Shown here piece by piece: positions 8,385 to 17,700 of a DNA stretch of 64,000 bases; the first letter of the stretch is position 1, and each line of letters opens with the position of its first letter. Origin of the DNA: Candidatus Binatus sp. (GTDB lineage: Bacteria > Desulfobacterota > Binatia > Binatales > Binataceae); assembly GCF_030646925.1 (NCBI RefSeq), contig NZ_JAUSKL010000107.1, positions 1-64,000 of the forward strand. Direction: 5' to 3'. The position numbers and the translations under genes are program-made. The notes below the pieces were generated by a model, which made no database searches, was not told the DNA's origin, and saw nothing but the letters and a program-made list of their open reading frames with translations.

Positions 8385-10106
8385 TTGTCTGAAATAGCCT
8401 CAAAACACACAAAAAACGCGGTTGCGTTATCCGATGGTTCGGAGATGGAAGCGTCGGCGATCGCGGACGCGCAAGCGCAAAACGAATCGGGCAACGCGAG
8501 CGGCGAGGCTGGCGGATCGACGGCAAATCGCGCGGGCACGATCGCGGGCGGCGTGCTGCTCAGCCGCATCGCAGGGCTGATTCGCGACAGCATTTTCGCG
8601 CACTACCTCGGCAACTCCGCGACCGCCGACGCGTTTAAGGCCGGCTTCCGCATCCCGAATATTTTGCAGAATCTGTTTGGCGAGGGCGTGCTGTCGGCGT
8701 CGTTCATCCCCGTGTACGGAAAATTGCTTGGCGAGGGCGATACCGAAACTGCCGACATGGTGGCATGGGGCGTCGGCGCGATTCTGACGCTTGGAGTTTC
8801 GGTGCTGGTCGCGCTCGGGGTGATGGTGACGCCGTATCTGATCGACGTGATCGCGCCGGGCTTCGAGGGCGACAAACGCGAGTTGACGATCCAGATCGTG
8901 CGCATCCTGTTTCCGGGCGCGGGCTTGCTGGTGATCTCGGCGTGGTTCCTCGGCGTGCTGAACAGTCATCACAAATTTTTTATTTCATACACGGCGCCGG
9001 TTGCGTGGAACGTCGCGATGATCGCGGCGCTCTTGTGGTACGGACCGCGGCGGTCGCAGGATGGGCTCGCGATCGCGATCTCGTGGGCGTCAGTGGTTGG
9101 CTCGGCGCTGCAAATCGCGGTGCAGGCGCCGGCGACGATGGCGCTGCTGAGCAAGCATCGGATCGATTTCGCGCGCGTCGCGGCGCCGCTGCGCGCGGTG
9201 TTTCGTAATCTGACGCCGGTCGTCGCGAGCCGCGGAGTCGTCAACCTGACGACCTACGTCGATAACGTGCTCTCGAGCTTGCTGCCGACCGGCGCGGTCG
9301 CAGCGCTCAACTACGGGCAGTTGCTCTACATGATGCCGATCAGTCTGTTCGGCTACTCGGTCGCGGCGTCGGAGTTGCCGGCGATGTCCCGCGCGGCGGG
9401 CGCGATGCCCGAGCAGATGAACGCGATTTTGCGCACGCGGCTGAACCACGGGCTGCGCCAGATTGCGTTCATGGTGATTCCGTCGTCGGCGGCGTTCCTG
9501 ATTCTTGGCGACGTGATCGTCGCGCTGATTTACCAATCCGGCGCGTTCACGCACAGCGATTCAATTTACGTGTGGGGCGTGGTCGCGGGCTCGGGAATCG
9601 GACTGCTCGCCGCGACGATGGGGCGACTTTACAACTCCGCGTTCTACGCATTGTTCGATACGCGGACGCCGCTCAGGTTCGCGATGATTCGCGTCGCGCT
9701 GACGCTGGTGCTCGGTTACCTGTGCGCGATTCCGCTGCCGCACCTGATCGGCATCGCGCAAAAATGGGGAGTCGCGGGACTGACGGCGTCGGCGGGCGTC
9801 GCGGGATGGGTCGAGTTCGCGCTGCTGCGGGCCTCGTTGAACAAGCGGATCGGATGGACCGGGCTCGAGCAATCGTATCTCGCCAGGCTGTGGACGTTGT
9901 CGATCGGCGCCGCGATTCTCGCGTTCGGGTTGAAACTCCGAATCGCGGGACTCGGTCCGCGGATCGGCGGCCTCGCGATTCTTTCAGTGTACGGCGGAAT
10001 CTATCTGCTGGGCGCGTGGATGATGAAAATGCCGGAACTGCGACTGATAGTCGCGCAGATCACGCGCCGGTTCGGGGCGCGCGCAAACGATCGATCACTG
10101 CGGTAG
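8385..10106 (+). CDS. murJ: lipid II flippase MurJ
   Basis: A 573-residue polytopic inner-membrane protein of the MurJ/MviN family, which moves lipid II across the membrane for peptidoglycan synthesis. The first transmembrane segment carries the conserved LLSRIAGLIRDSIFAHYLG (about residues 63-81), followed by ADAFKAGFRIPN, FGEGVLSASFIPVY and about a dozen further hydrophobic helices. The TTG at 8385 is the longest start and adds a hydrophilic tail of about 50 residues; an ATG at 8445 is an alternative. The 3' end overlaps the convergent hldE gene by 47 bases. Confidence 0.93.
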   Translation: MSEIASKHTKNAVALSDGSEMEASAIADAQAQNESGNASGEAGGSTANRAGTIAGGVLLSRIAGLIRDSIFAHYLGNSATADAFKAGFRIPNILQNLFGEGVLSASFIPVYGKLLGEGDTETADMVAWGVGAILTLGVSVLVALGVMVTPYLIDVIAPGFEGDKRELTIQIVRILFPGAGLLVISAWFLGVLNSHHKFFISYTAPVAWNVAMIAALLWYGPRRSQDGLAIAISWASVVGSALQIAVQAPATMALLSKHRIDFARVAAPLRAVFRNLTPVVASRGVVNLTTYVDNVLSSLLPTGAVAALNYGQLLYMMPISLFGYSVAASELPAMSRAAGAMPEQMNAILRTRLNHGLRQIAFMVIPSSAAFLILGDVIVALIYQSGAFTHSDSIYVWGVVAGSGIGLLAATMGRLYNSAFYALFDTRTPLRFAMIRVALTLVLGYLCAIPLPHLIGIAQKWGVAGLTASAGVAGWVEFALLRASLNKRIGWTGLEQSYLARLWTLSIGAAILAFGLKLRIAGLGPRIGGLAILSVYGGIYLLGAWMMKMPELRLIVAQITRRFGARANDRSLR

Positions 10107-11583
10107 TGCTGCGCCCGTCGAGCATCGGCGCCAGCGCGACTCGTCCGCCGCGCGATTCGACGAACGCCTGGCCATCGACGGTTTTGCCGCGCCAATCATC
10201 GCCCTTGATCAAAACGTCGGGCTTGACGGCGCGAATGATCTTCTCCGCGCGGGCGTCGTCGAAAATCACGACGTAATCGACCGCCTCCATCGCCGCGAGG
10301 ATGCGCGCGCGCTCACTCGACGGATAGATCGGTCGCGCGTCGCCTTTGATCGCGCGCACGCTGCGATCGCTGTTGAGGCCAACCACCAGCAAGTCGGCCT
10401 GCGCGCGCGCGAATGCGAGACTCTGCACGTGACCCGCATGCAGCAAATCGAAGCATCCGTTGGTAAACGCGATTCGGCGGCCAGCGCGACGCTCGCGCTC
10501 GAGCACGCTCTTGAGTTCGTCGAGCGACAGGATCTTATGCTCGTAGCTGCTGTGAACGGGGCTCAGCGCGCGGGCGAGATCGTCGCGCGTGATCACTTCG
10601 GTGCCGAGGCGCGTGACCTCGATGCTGGCGGCGAGATTCGCGATGCGCGCGGCGGATGAATAGCCGAGTCCGGCGATCGAGAACATCCCGAACACGCTCA
10701 GCACCACATCGCCGGCGCCGGTCACGTCGTACACGTCGCGCGGCGCGGTCGGCACGTAAGTGTCATGGCCGCCGCGTTCGGCGAGATACATGCCGTCGCG
10801 ATCGAGCGTGATGAGACACGCTTCGAGGCCGAGTTTGCGGACCAGGGTCTCGGCGGCTTTGCGCCATTCGTCGCGATCGGTCAGATGCATCCCGGTTGCC
10901 AGTTCGGTTTCGAAGCGATTGGGCGTGAGCGCGGTGGCGCCGCGATAAATGGAAAAATCAGACGTGCGGCGCGGATCGACGATCACCGGGATGCCGCGTT
11001 TGCGACCGCCGTCGATCAGCGCGCGCAGCACGGCCGGCGTGAGCATCCCCTTGTCGATGTCGGAAATCAGCACGCCGTCGACGCGTTGCAATTCCGCCGC
11101 GATGCGCTTGATCAGTTCTCGTTCACGTACGGCGCTCAGCGGGCGCGGATCTTCTTCATCGACGCGCAGCAGTTGTTGCGTCCCGCGATGCGCTGCCTGC
11201 ACGGAACCGAGCATCCGATCCTTGACAGTGGTGGGACGATCGGGATCGGTGAGCATCGCGCGCGTCGCGATTCCGAGAGCGGCAAAGATTTCGCGCAGCA
11301 GGCGGCCATTGCGATCGCTGCCGACGACGCTGAGCGCGGAAACGTCGGCGCCGAGCGCGCGCAAATTCGCCATCACGAAACCCGCGTTGCCCGGGCGCTC
11401 CTCGCGGCGCTGCACGCGCAAAATTGGAATCGGCGCCTCGGGCGAGATGCGCGAAACGTCGCCCCAGATGTACCGGTCGAGGATCACTTCGCCCGCGACC
11501 ATCACGCGGAGCGGCTTGAGCGCGGGCAGAGTCGGGCGATCGGAATTGACATTCGCAGGTGAAGGCGGTTTGTGTCGGGCCAT
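10060..11583 (-). CDS. hldE: bifunctional heptose 7-phosphate kinase / heptose 1-phosphate adenylyltransferase
   Basis: A 507-residue fusion for the ADP-heptose pathway of lipopolysaccharide inner core. Residues 1 to about 340 form a PfkB-type kinase with SRISPEAPIP near the start, RPGNAGFVMANL and the catalytic GAGDVVLSVF (about residue 280). Residues from about 365 form the adenylyltransferase, with FTNGCFDLLHAGHVQSL as its nucleotide-binding motif and NSDRSVRAIKG. Both active-site regions are present, so both steps should occur. Together with lptFG this supports an LPS-bearing outer membrane. The 3' end overlaps that of murJ. Confidence 0.95.
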   Translation of the reverse strand: MARHKPPSPANVNSDRPTLPALKPLRVMVAGEVILDRYIWGDVSRISPEAPIPILRVQRREERPGNAGFVMANLRALGADVSALSVVGSDRNGRLLREIFAALGIATRAMLTDPDRPTTVKDRMLGSVQAAHRGTQQLLRVDEEDPRPLSAVRERELIKRIAAELQRVDGVLISDIDKGMLTPAVLRALIDGGRKRGIPVIVDPRRTSDFSIYRGATALTPNRFETELATGMHLTDRDEWRKAAETLVRKLGLEACLITLDRDGMYLAERGGHDTYVPTAPRDVYDVTGAGDVVLSVFGMFSIAGLGYSSAARIANLAASIEVTRLGTEVITRDDLARALSPVHSSYEHKILSLDELKSVLERERRAGRRIAFTNGCFDLLHAGHVQSLAFARAQADLLVVGLNSDRSVRAIKGDARPIYPSSERARILAAMEAVDYVVIFDDARAEKIIRAVKPDVLIKGDDWRGKTVDGQAFVESRGGRVALAPMLDGRSTTAVIDRLRAPRTGA

Positions 11584-11658
11584 GATGCGAGATGATACAG
11601 CGCGGTCGGGGCAGCGTTAAATGCGCCCGCGGCCGTTCGCGAGCACGACACCAACTTT

Positions 11659-11690
11659 TGTCATTCTGAGCGAAGCGAAGAATCCCGGAT
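11659..11690 (+). repeat. half copy of a dispersed palindromic repeat
   Basis: The stretch starts TGTCATTCTGAGCG and ends AATCCCGGAT. It matches the reverse complement of the right arm of the palindromic element at 60539-60610, apart from about nine bases absent here. It lies between hldE and an SDR gene. The rest of 11584-11793 shows no gene. Confidence 0.55.
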
Positions 11691-11793
11691 CTTTTTTTTC
11701 CGTTGGGCACGATCCTGCACCCTCACCGCCTCGACGCTTCGCGCCTCGGCCGCCTCTCCCGCAAAAAAGCGGGCGAGGCAAAGAGGGGGCGAA

Positions 11794-12558
11794 TCAGCGG
11801 ATCGCGAAGCCGCCGTCAACGCAGATGGTCGCGCCGGTCACGAAGTCGGATGCGTGCGAGGCGAGAAAAATCGCGGCGCCGGCCATCTCCTCGGGCTTGC
11901 CGAAGCGCCCGGCGGGCGTGCGCGTGATGATTTCCTCGAAAAATTTGCCGGACTGCGCAGGCACTGTGAGGTCTGTATCGATCCATCCGGGGATGAGCGC
12001 GTTGACCTGGATATTGTGCGGCGCGAGTTCGATCGCGAGCGTTTTCGTCGCTTGCACGAGTCCGCCCTTGGCCGCGGCGTACGCGATTCCGCTTTGCGCG
12101 CCGAAAATCGAGTATTCGCTTGCGATGTTGATGATCTTGCCGCGCTGGTGTTGCGCCATCGATTGCGCCGCTATCTGCGAGAGGAAAAAGCACGAACTCA
12201 GATTGGTCTCGACGACGCGGTCCCAATCCTCGGCGCGGAACTTCATCGCGCCGCGCATCACGGCGATACCGGCGTTGTTCACGAGGATCGATACGGGGCC
12301 GAGTTTGCGCTCGACGTTTTCCATCGCGGGGCGGAGCTGATCGCGCTGGGTGACATCGAGCTTGAGTGCGATCGCCGGGACGCCGAGACGCTCGAGTTCG
12401 GCGAGCACGCCGCGATTCTTGTCTTCGTTGCGCGCGAGGATCGCCACCGCGGCGCCGGCTTCCGCGAATCCGAGCGCGATTCCGCGGCCGATTCCACCGT
12501 TGCCACCGGTGACGACAGCGACGTTTCCGCTCAAGTCGAACATTTTTGGCGCAGCCAT
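11794..12558 (-). CDS. SDR-family oxidoreductase (tandem paralogue A)
   Basis: A 254-residue classical short-chain dehydrogenase. The Rossmann loop is TGGNGGIGRG (residues 18-27), NNAG follows at about residue 91, and the catalytic Tyr and Lys sit in YAAAKGG (about residue 157). The C-terminal IPGWIDTD and the end VDGGFAIR are typical. TGGNGGIG with a following ARN suggests NADP(H) or NAD(H); the substrate is unknown. It is closely related to the next gene upstream, with shared start PKMFDLSG and shared ITRTPAGRF near the end, and the two probably arose by duplication and are co-transcribed. Confidence 0.9.
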   Translation of the reverse strand: MAAPKMFDLSGNVAVVTGGNGGIGRGIALGFAEAGAAVAILARNEDKNRGVLAELERLGVPAIALKLDVTQRDQLRPAMENVERKLGPVSILVNNAGIAVMRGAMKFRAEDWDRVVETNLSSCFFLSQIAAQSMAQHQRGKIINIASEYSIFGAQSGIAYAAAKGGLVQATKTLAIELAPHNIQVNALIPGWIDTDLTVPAQSGKFFEEIITRTPAGRFGKPEEMAGAAIFLASHASDFVTGATICVDGGFAIR

Positions 12559-12609
12559 GATTTCACCACCAACTCCGCGATAGAATCGAAAATCGAAATC
12601 GAAAACATA

Positions 12610-13386
12610 TCAGCGAATGAAAAATCCGCCATCGACGAGAATATCGGCGCCGGTGACGAAGTTCGACGCCTGCGACGCGAGGAATATCGCCGCGCCCGCC
12701 ATCTCGGACGGCTCGGCGAAACGGCCGGCGGGCGTGCGCGTGATCATCTCTTCCTTGATCGCGGCGTAGCGCGGATCGTTGCGAATCCAGTCGGTCATGT
12801 CGGTGGTGGTCCAGCCGGGCGCGAGCGAATTGACCTGGATATTGTGCGGCGCAAGCTCGATCGCGAGGCATCGCGTGAGCTGCAACAGGCCGCCCTTGCT
12901 CACGCCGTACGACGGATAAATCGGCGTGCCCTTGAAACCGCCGATGCTCGCGACGTTGATGATCTTGCCGGCGTGGCGCGGAATCATCGACTGGGCTGCG
13001 TATTTCGACAGCAGAAAGCACGACGTGAGATCGGTTTCGATCACCGAATCCCAGTCTTCTTCGGTGTGATCGAGCAGGCCCTTCAGCACGGCGAACGCGG
13101 CGTTGTTTACCAGGATGTCGAGCGGGCCAAGCTTGCGTTCGATATCGTCGAGGGCGGGCTTCAGGAGCTTGCGATTCGAAACGTCGAGCCGCGTCGCCAT
13201 CGCGGACACGCCGATTTTCTGCAACTCCGCGAGCGTCGAGTCGTTGCGTTCCTGGTTGCGGCCGATGATCGCGACCGACGCGCCAGCCTCGGCCAGTCCG
13301 AGCGCGATCCCGCGCCCGATGCCGCCGTTGCCGCCCGTAACCAGGGCAACCTTACCGCTCAGATCGAACATTTTCGGATTGGGCAT
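12610..13386 (-). CDS. SDR-family oxidoreductase (tandem paralogue B)
   Basis: A 258-residue classical SDR, with TGGNGGIGRG at residues 18-27, NNAAF in place of NNAG, and Tyr/Lys in YGVSKGG (about residue 160). The ATG at 13386 is supported by a GGAGG eight bases upstream. It is the first gene of the pair and is followed after about 50 bases by paralogue A. The pair diverges from the HpaB-family gene across a 157-base gap, so the SDRs may act on the product of that enzyme; this is inference from position only. Confidence 0.9.
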   Translation of the reverse strand: MPNPKMFDLSGKVALVTGGNGGIGRGIALGLAEAGASVAIIGRNQERNDSTLAELQKIGVSAMATRLDVSNRKLLKPALDDIERKLGPLDILVNNAAFAVLKGLLDHTEEDWDSVIETDLTSCFLLSKYAAQSMIPRHAGKIINVASIGGFKGTPIYPSYGVSKGGLLQLTRCLAIELAPHNIQVNSLAPGWTTTDMTDWIRNDPRYAAIKEEMITRTPAGRFAEPSEMAGAAIFLASQASNFVTGADILVDGGFFIR

Positions 13387-13543
13387 TCGAGATTCCTCCA
13401 AGGGGAAATCAGGCAAGCGTGCGCTGACGGCGGGCTCAGCAGATAGACAGTGCGTGCTGATGGCTTCTATATTGGGCTTTCGCGCCCGCCGCAACTTAAG
13501 CTCGCGAGCGGCGGCGACAATTCAAACACAGGAAAAAGAACAA

Positions 13544-14974
13544 ATGGGATTACGGACGGCTGAGCAATACAAGAATTCGCTGCGCGATGGGCGCGCAGTG
13601 TTTTTTCGGGGCGAGAAAGTCGCCGATGTCACCGCGCATCCGGTGATCGGAATCGCGGTCGAGCACGCGGCGCTCGATTACCGCATGGCCGACGACCCGA
13701 AGTATCGCGAGCTGGCAGTGGTGAAAGAAGGCGGCGACGAATACAGCCGCTATTTTCATATCCCCAGAAACAGCGACGATTTGCTCAAGCGCAGCGCGCT
13801 GATCGCGGCCTCGACGCGCGAGGGCGCAACGCTGGTGGTTCTGATCAAGGAGATCGGAACCGACGCGCTGCTGGCGCTGAATATCATCGGCGAGCGGATG
13901 GCCGCGGCGGGCAAGCCTGAATACAAGGAACGAATTCACAACTACTATCGCAACTGCCGCGACAATGACTTGGCGATCGCGGTGGCGCAGACCGACGCGA
14001 AGGGCGATCGCGCGCTCGGGCCCACCCAGCAGGATCATCCGGATTATTACGTGCGCATCGTCGAGGAGCGGCCGGACGGGATCGTCGTGCGCGGCGCGAA
14101 GGTGCATACCAGCGTATCGACCAATACCAATGAAGTGATCGTGCTGCCGACGCGGGCGATGCGCGCGGAAGACAAGGCCTATGCGGTCGCGTTTGCGCTG
14201 CCGATCAACACGCCGGGCCTGAAACTGATCGCGTCACCGCACGGCTCGAGTCACAAAAACGAATTCGAGCATCCGCTGAGCGCGCGCCACAAGATGATGG
14301 AGACGCTGACGGTGTTCGACGACGTGTTCGTGCCGAAGGAGCGCGTGTTCCTGCAGGGCGAGATCGAGTTCGCAGGATTGCTCGCGCTGACGTTCGTGCG
14401 GTTCCATCGCTTCACCGCGGTATCGTACAAGCTGCCGTTGCTCGAACTGATGTGCGGTGCGGGCTTCGCAGTCGCGGAGGCCAACGGAATTTCGCGCGCG
14501 GGTCACGTGCGCGACAAGCTGACGCATCTGGCGGCGTATCACACCACGGTGCGCGGATTGATCGAGCATGCGGCGCGCACCTGCACCATCGAAGACGGCG
14601 TCGCGGTGCCGAATACGTTGCTGACCAACGTCGCGAAATATCACTTCGCGCACAACTATCATCAGGCGGTGCAAATCGTGCAGGACCTCGCGGGCGGCCT
14701 GCTCGTGACGGCGCCGGCGGCCGAAGATCTCACCAGCGAAGCGACCCGCGAGTATGTGCTGAAATACATGGGCGGCGCGAAGGGCTTCGATGCGGAGAAG
14801 CGGCTCCGATTGCTCAACCTGGTGAGCGATCTGACCTCGTCGGAATTTGGCGGATATCAGGAAGTGCTCGCGGTCCATGCCGAGGGCGGTTTCGAAGCGG
14901 AGAAATTACAGGCGTATCGCGAGTACGATTTCAAAACCGTCGCGGCCTACGCGCGCAAACTGGCGGGAGTTTAG
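13544..14974 (+). CDS. HpaB/4-hydroxyphenylacetate 3-hydroxylase family protein
   Basis: A 476-residue protein of the HpaB / 4-hydroxybutyryl-CoA dehydratase superfamily, FAD-dependent enzymes with an acyl-CoA-dehydrogenase fold. The N terminus GLRTAEQYKNSLRDGR and KVADVTAHP are typical of HpaB. VRGAKVHTSVSTNTNEV corresponds to the flavin-binding central region. The Cys pair and Cys/His that ligate the 4Fe-4S cluster in the CoA dehydratases are not visible at the expected places, which argues for a flavin monooxygenase. A small flavin reductase partner (HpaC) is not adjacent. An aromatic or phenolic substrate is likely but not shown. Confidence 0.8.
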   Translation: MGLRTAEQYKNSLRDGRAVFFRGEKVADVTAHPVIGIAVEHAALDYRMADDPKYRELAVVKEGGDEYSRYFHIPRNSDDLLKRSALIAASTREGATLVVLIKEIGTDALLALNIIGERMAAAGKPEYKERIHNYYRNCRDNDLAIAVAQTDAKGDRALGPTQQDHPDYYVRIVEERPDGIVVRGAKVHTSVSTNTNEVIVLPTRAMRAEDKAYAVAFALPINTPGLKLIASPHGSSHKNEFEHPLSARHKMMETLTVFDDVFVPKERVFLQGEIEFAGLLALTFVRFHRFTAVSYKLPLLELMCGAGFAVAEANGISRAGHVRDKLTHLAAYHTTVRGLIEHAARTCTIEDGVAVPNTLLTNVAKYHFAHNYHQAVQIVQDLAGGLLVTAPAAEDLTSEATREYVLKYMGGAKGFDAEKRLRLLNLVSDLTSSEFGGYQEVLAVHAEGGFEAEKLQAYREYDFKTVAAYARKLAGV

Positions 14975-15062
14975 GCGGCGCGGGCAACCGCACGATTGCG
15001 GGATTCTGGCGGTTTGAAAAAAGCCGCGATGCGCGATGCGTCGCGGCTCTCGTGCGTCTGCG

Positions 15063-15476
15063 CTATTGCAGCGGTGGTTCGTCGTCGGGCGGCGCGATCA
15101 CCGGCGATCCGTGATGCATCACCATGTACCATTTGAGCCCGACACGCTCGAAGACGTTGGTGCTCAGCACGGTCGAGCGTTGTGCGCCGTCGTAGCCGCG
15201 CTGGGTCAGGTTTTCCTCGACGATCATGATTGCGAGGTCGCCGCTGATCAGCACTTCCATCTCGCCGAGTTCGAACTTCATTTCGAAAACGTTGTCGAAG
15301 ATGCGCTCCCAACTCGCCATGATCGGGCCCCATCCGGAGAGCTTTCGCCATCCCGGATGGATGCAAATGATGCGCGGGTCACGCAGCCAGATCGCTTCCA
15401 TCTTCTCGGTGTCGAGGCTTTCGAACGCTTCGTAAAAAGCGCGATTGGCGGCGAGCACTGCTTCTCGATCTGACAT
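15063..15476 (-). CDS. SnoaL/NTF2-like protein
   Basis: A 137-residue protein with the NTF2-like cone fold: N-terminal helix AANRAFYEAFESLDTEKMEAIW, then CIHPGWRKLSGW and a strand-rich half ending WYMVMHHGSPV. The family (DUF4440/SnoaL-like) covers small ligand-binding proteins and isomerases; no specific reaction can be assigned. The ATG at 15476 begins the conserved region, whereas the longer reading frame adds a tail with no family features. It lies between the HpaB-family gene (convergent) and eutC. Confidence 0.75.
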   Translation of the reverse strand: MSDREAVLAANRAFYEAFESLDTEKMEAIWLRDPRIICIHPGWRKLSGWGPIMASWERIFDNVFEMKFELGEMEVLISGDLAIMIVEENLTQRGYDGAQRSTVLSTNVFERVGLKWYMVMHHGSPVIAPPDDEPPLQ

Positions 15477-15537
15477 AAGTTCCTGTCTGACTTTTACACT
15501 ATTTTTTTCGTGAACCCTGCGCCAGCAGCGCAAAGTA

Positions 15538-16317
15538 TCAGGCGGGCGGCGAAGTCTTTGCGGCGAGCGAAGCGCCGGTCGCGGCGAAGCGGATCGCGTC
15601 GTCGATCAAAGCGGCGAGTTTGCGCGCGGCTTCGGCAATCGGAATTCCGCCGCGATGGATATTCGATATCACCGTGCGATCCGGCTCGGCCGATTCGAGC
15701 GTGGGGCGGTAGATGACGTACGCGCTCAGGCTTTCGGCGGTGGCGAGTCCGGGCCGCTCGCCGACGATCATGCAAACGACATCGGGATGCAGAATTTCGC
15801 CGAGATGATCCTCGATTCGGACGCGCGCATTGCGGATGAAGAGCGGTTTCAGGAGGCGATAACGCGATGCGAGCGCGCGATTCAGCGACTTCAACAGCGG
15901 CGCCGCATTTTTTTCGACGGCTGCCGACGAGAGCCCGTCGCCGACGCAGATCAGCACCGAGCATTTCGACGCGCGCTTCGATGGCGCCGACGCGAGCCGC
16001 TTCAATTGCGCGATGCTCTCACGGTCGAGGCGGCGGCCCCGTTCCGGATAGCGCAGATATTCGTCGCGGGTGCGCGCCTCGGAATGAACTTCGAGCAAAC
16101 CGTTGCGCCGCGCCCAGTCGCGGGGCACTTCGGTGAGGACCGCATCGACGGCGCGCGCGTGATCGGCGCGCAGCGCGAGCATCGCGGCAGTCGTGTAGCG
16201 CGGACCCGCGCGTCCGACGCCAAGGCGGGCCGGAGTCGCGCGCTTCATCGCATCGAATTCTGCGGCTGATGCGGATTCGAATTTTGACCCTGATGACATC
16301 TCAAAGATTTCAGGCAT
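15538..16317 (-). CDS. eutC: ethanolamine ammonia-lyase small subunit
   Basis: A 259-residue EutC, the small subunit of the adenosylcobalamin-dependent enzyme that splits ethanolamine to acetaldehyde and ammonia. Visible marks are TPARLGVGRAGPRYTT near the N terminus, VGDGLSSAAVEKN (about residue 125) and GERPGLATAESLSAY (about residue 187), which contact the cobalamin. The start overlaps the eutB stop by eight bases, so synthesis of the two subunits is coupled. No microcompartment shell genes, EutA reactivase or aldehyde dehydrogenase lies nearby. Confidence 0.93.
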   Translation of the reverse strand: MPEIFEMSSGSKFESASAAEFDAMKRATPARLGVGRAGPRYTTAAMLALRADHARAVDAVLTEVPRDWARRNGLLEVHSEARTRDEYLRYPERGRRLDRESIAQLKRLASAPSKRASKCSVLICVGDGLSSAAVEKNAAPLLKSLNRALASRYRLLKPLFIRNARVRIEDHLGEILHPDVVCMIVGERPGLATAESLSAYVIYRPTLESAEPDRTVISNIHRGGIPIAEAARKLAALIDDAIRFAATGASLAAKTSPPA

Positions 16318-17683
16318 GCGCCGACATCAGCAGGGCGCCGTCGCCGGCGCGAGCGGTGAGGCGGCCGTCGCGCAGAAGTCCGCGATCCTCGCACCAATGC
16401 TCGAATTCCGGCGCGGGGCGAAGATTCAGCACCGCGCGCAGCGCGGCGGCGTCGTGATAGCTGGTGCTTTGATACGAGAGCATCACGTCGTCGCCCATCG
16501 GCACCGCCATGAAGTAGTTGCATCCGGCGCTCGCGAGCAGCACCGCGAGATTCTCGCAATCGTTCTGATCGGCGCGCGCGTGATTGGTGTAGCAGGCGTC
16601 GGCGCCGTGCGGCACTCCGAGCAATTTGCCCATCAGGTGATCTTCGAGACCGGCGCGCGTGATTTGCTTGGCGTCGTACAAATATTCCGGACCGATAAAA
16701 CCGACGACGGTGTTGACCAGCAGCGGCGAGTAGCGGCGTGCGAGTCCGTAGCATCGCGCCTCGAGCGTCACCTGATCGCTGTTCTCATGCGCGCCCGCGG
16801 AAAGCTCGCTGCCCTGTCCCGTTTCGAAGTACATCAGGTTGGGCGAGCGCAGTCGGCCGCTCTCGCGAATCATCGCGTAGCCTTCGTCGAGCATCGCGAC
16901 CGTGATGCCGAAACCCGCGTTGCCCTTCTCGGTGCCGGCGAGGCTCTGGAACATGATGTCCATCGGGGCGCCCGCTTCGAGCGCGCGCATCTGGGTGGTG
17001 ATATGCGCGAGCACGCAGTTCTGCGTCGGCGCGCCGGTGCGATCGATAATGCCGGCGGTGAGTTCGAGCAGGCGGCGCACGTTGTCGGGCTCGTCGATGC
17101 AGGGATTGATTCCGATCAGCGCGTCACCGGTTGCGTAGCTGAGGCCTTCGTACGCGGCGCCTGCGATACCGGCGAGATCGTCGCGCGGATGATTGGGCTG
17201 GAGACGCGTCGAGAGGCGGCCGGGCAATCCGATCGTGGTGCGAGCCTTTGTCACAACGCGAATCTTCGATGCGATCGTGATCAAATCCAGATTCGAGCAG
17301 AGCTTGGCGATGGCGGCGGCGATCTCGGCGGTCAGGCCGGGGCTGGTCGCGAGAATGATCTCGCCGGTCGTCGCGTCGTCGAGCAGCCATTCGCGAAACT
17401 CGCCGACGGTCGAGTTGCGCACTCGCGCAAAGGCGTCGCGGTCGAGGGCGTCATCGATCACGCGCGTCACTTCGTCGCGTTCATAAGGCACGACCGGATT
17501 TTCGCGGAGGTCGTTCAGCGTCAAATCGGCGAGCACGGTCTTCGCGGCGATTCGTTCCTTTTCGGAGCGGGCGGCGATGCCGGCCAGTTCGTCGCCACTG
17601 CGGGCTTCGTTGGCGCGCGCGAGCAATTCGCGAACCGAGCGAAAGCGGTATCCGGTGCCGAACAGCCGCGTCGATAGTTTCAT
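16310..17683 (-). CDS. eutB: ethanolamine ammonia-lyase large subunit
   Basis: A 457-residue EutB, the catalytic TIM-barrel subunit. Recognisable stretches include GDALIGINPCIDEPDN (about residue 192), GTEKGNAGFGI (about residue 253) and GVPHGADACYTNHARADQND (about residue 357), the well-conserved C-terminal region. Length agrees with the family. It follows the racemase-like gene by only 17 bases and overlaps eutC, so it belongs to a four-gene minus-strand operon that begins with a PLP dehydratase. Confidence 0.95.
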   Translation of the reverse strand: MKLSTRLFGTGYRFRSVRELLARANEARSGDELAGIAARSEKERIAAKTVLADLTLNDLRENPVVPYERDEVTRVIDDALDRDAFARVRNSTVGEFREWLLDDATTGEIILATSPGLTAEIAAAIAKLCSNLDLITIASKIRVVTKARTTIGLPGRLSTRLQPNHPRDDLAGIAGAAYEGLSYATGDALIGINPCIDEPDNVRRLLELTAGIIDRTGAPTQNCVLAHITTQMRALEAGAPMDIMFQSLAGTEKGNAGFGITVAMLDEGYAMIRESGRLRSPNLMYFETGQGSELSAGAHENSDQVTLEARCYGLARRYSPLLVNTVVGFIGPEYLYDAKQITRAGLEDHLMGKLLGVPHGADACYTNHARADQNDCENLAVLLASAGCNYFMAVPMGDDVMLSYQSTSYHDAAALRAVLNLRPAPEFEHWCEDRGLLRDGRLTARAGDGALLMSAHA

Positions 17684-17700
17684 CGAAGGATCCGGTTGCG

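Noticed and set aside
13544-14974. 4-hydroxybutyryl-CoA dehydratase
   Set aside because: The Cys and His ligands of the 4Fe-4S cluster are not present at the expected positions.
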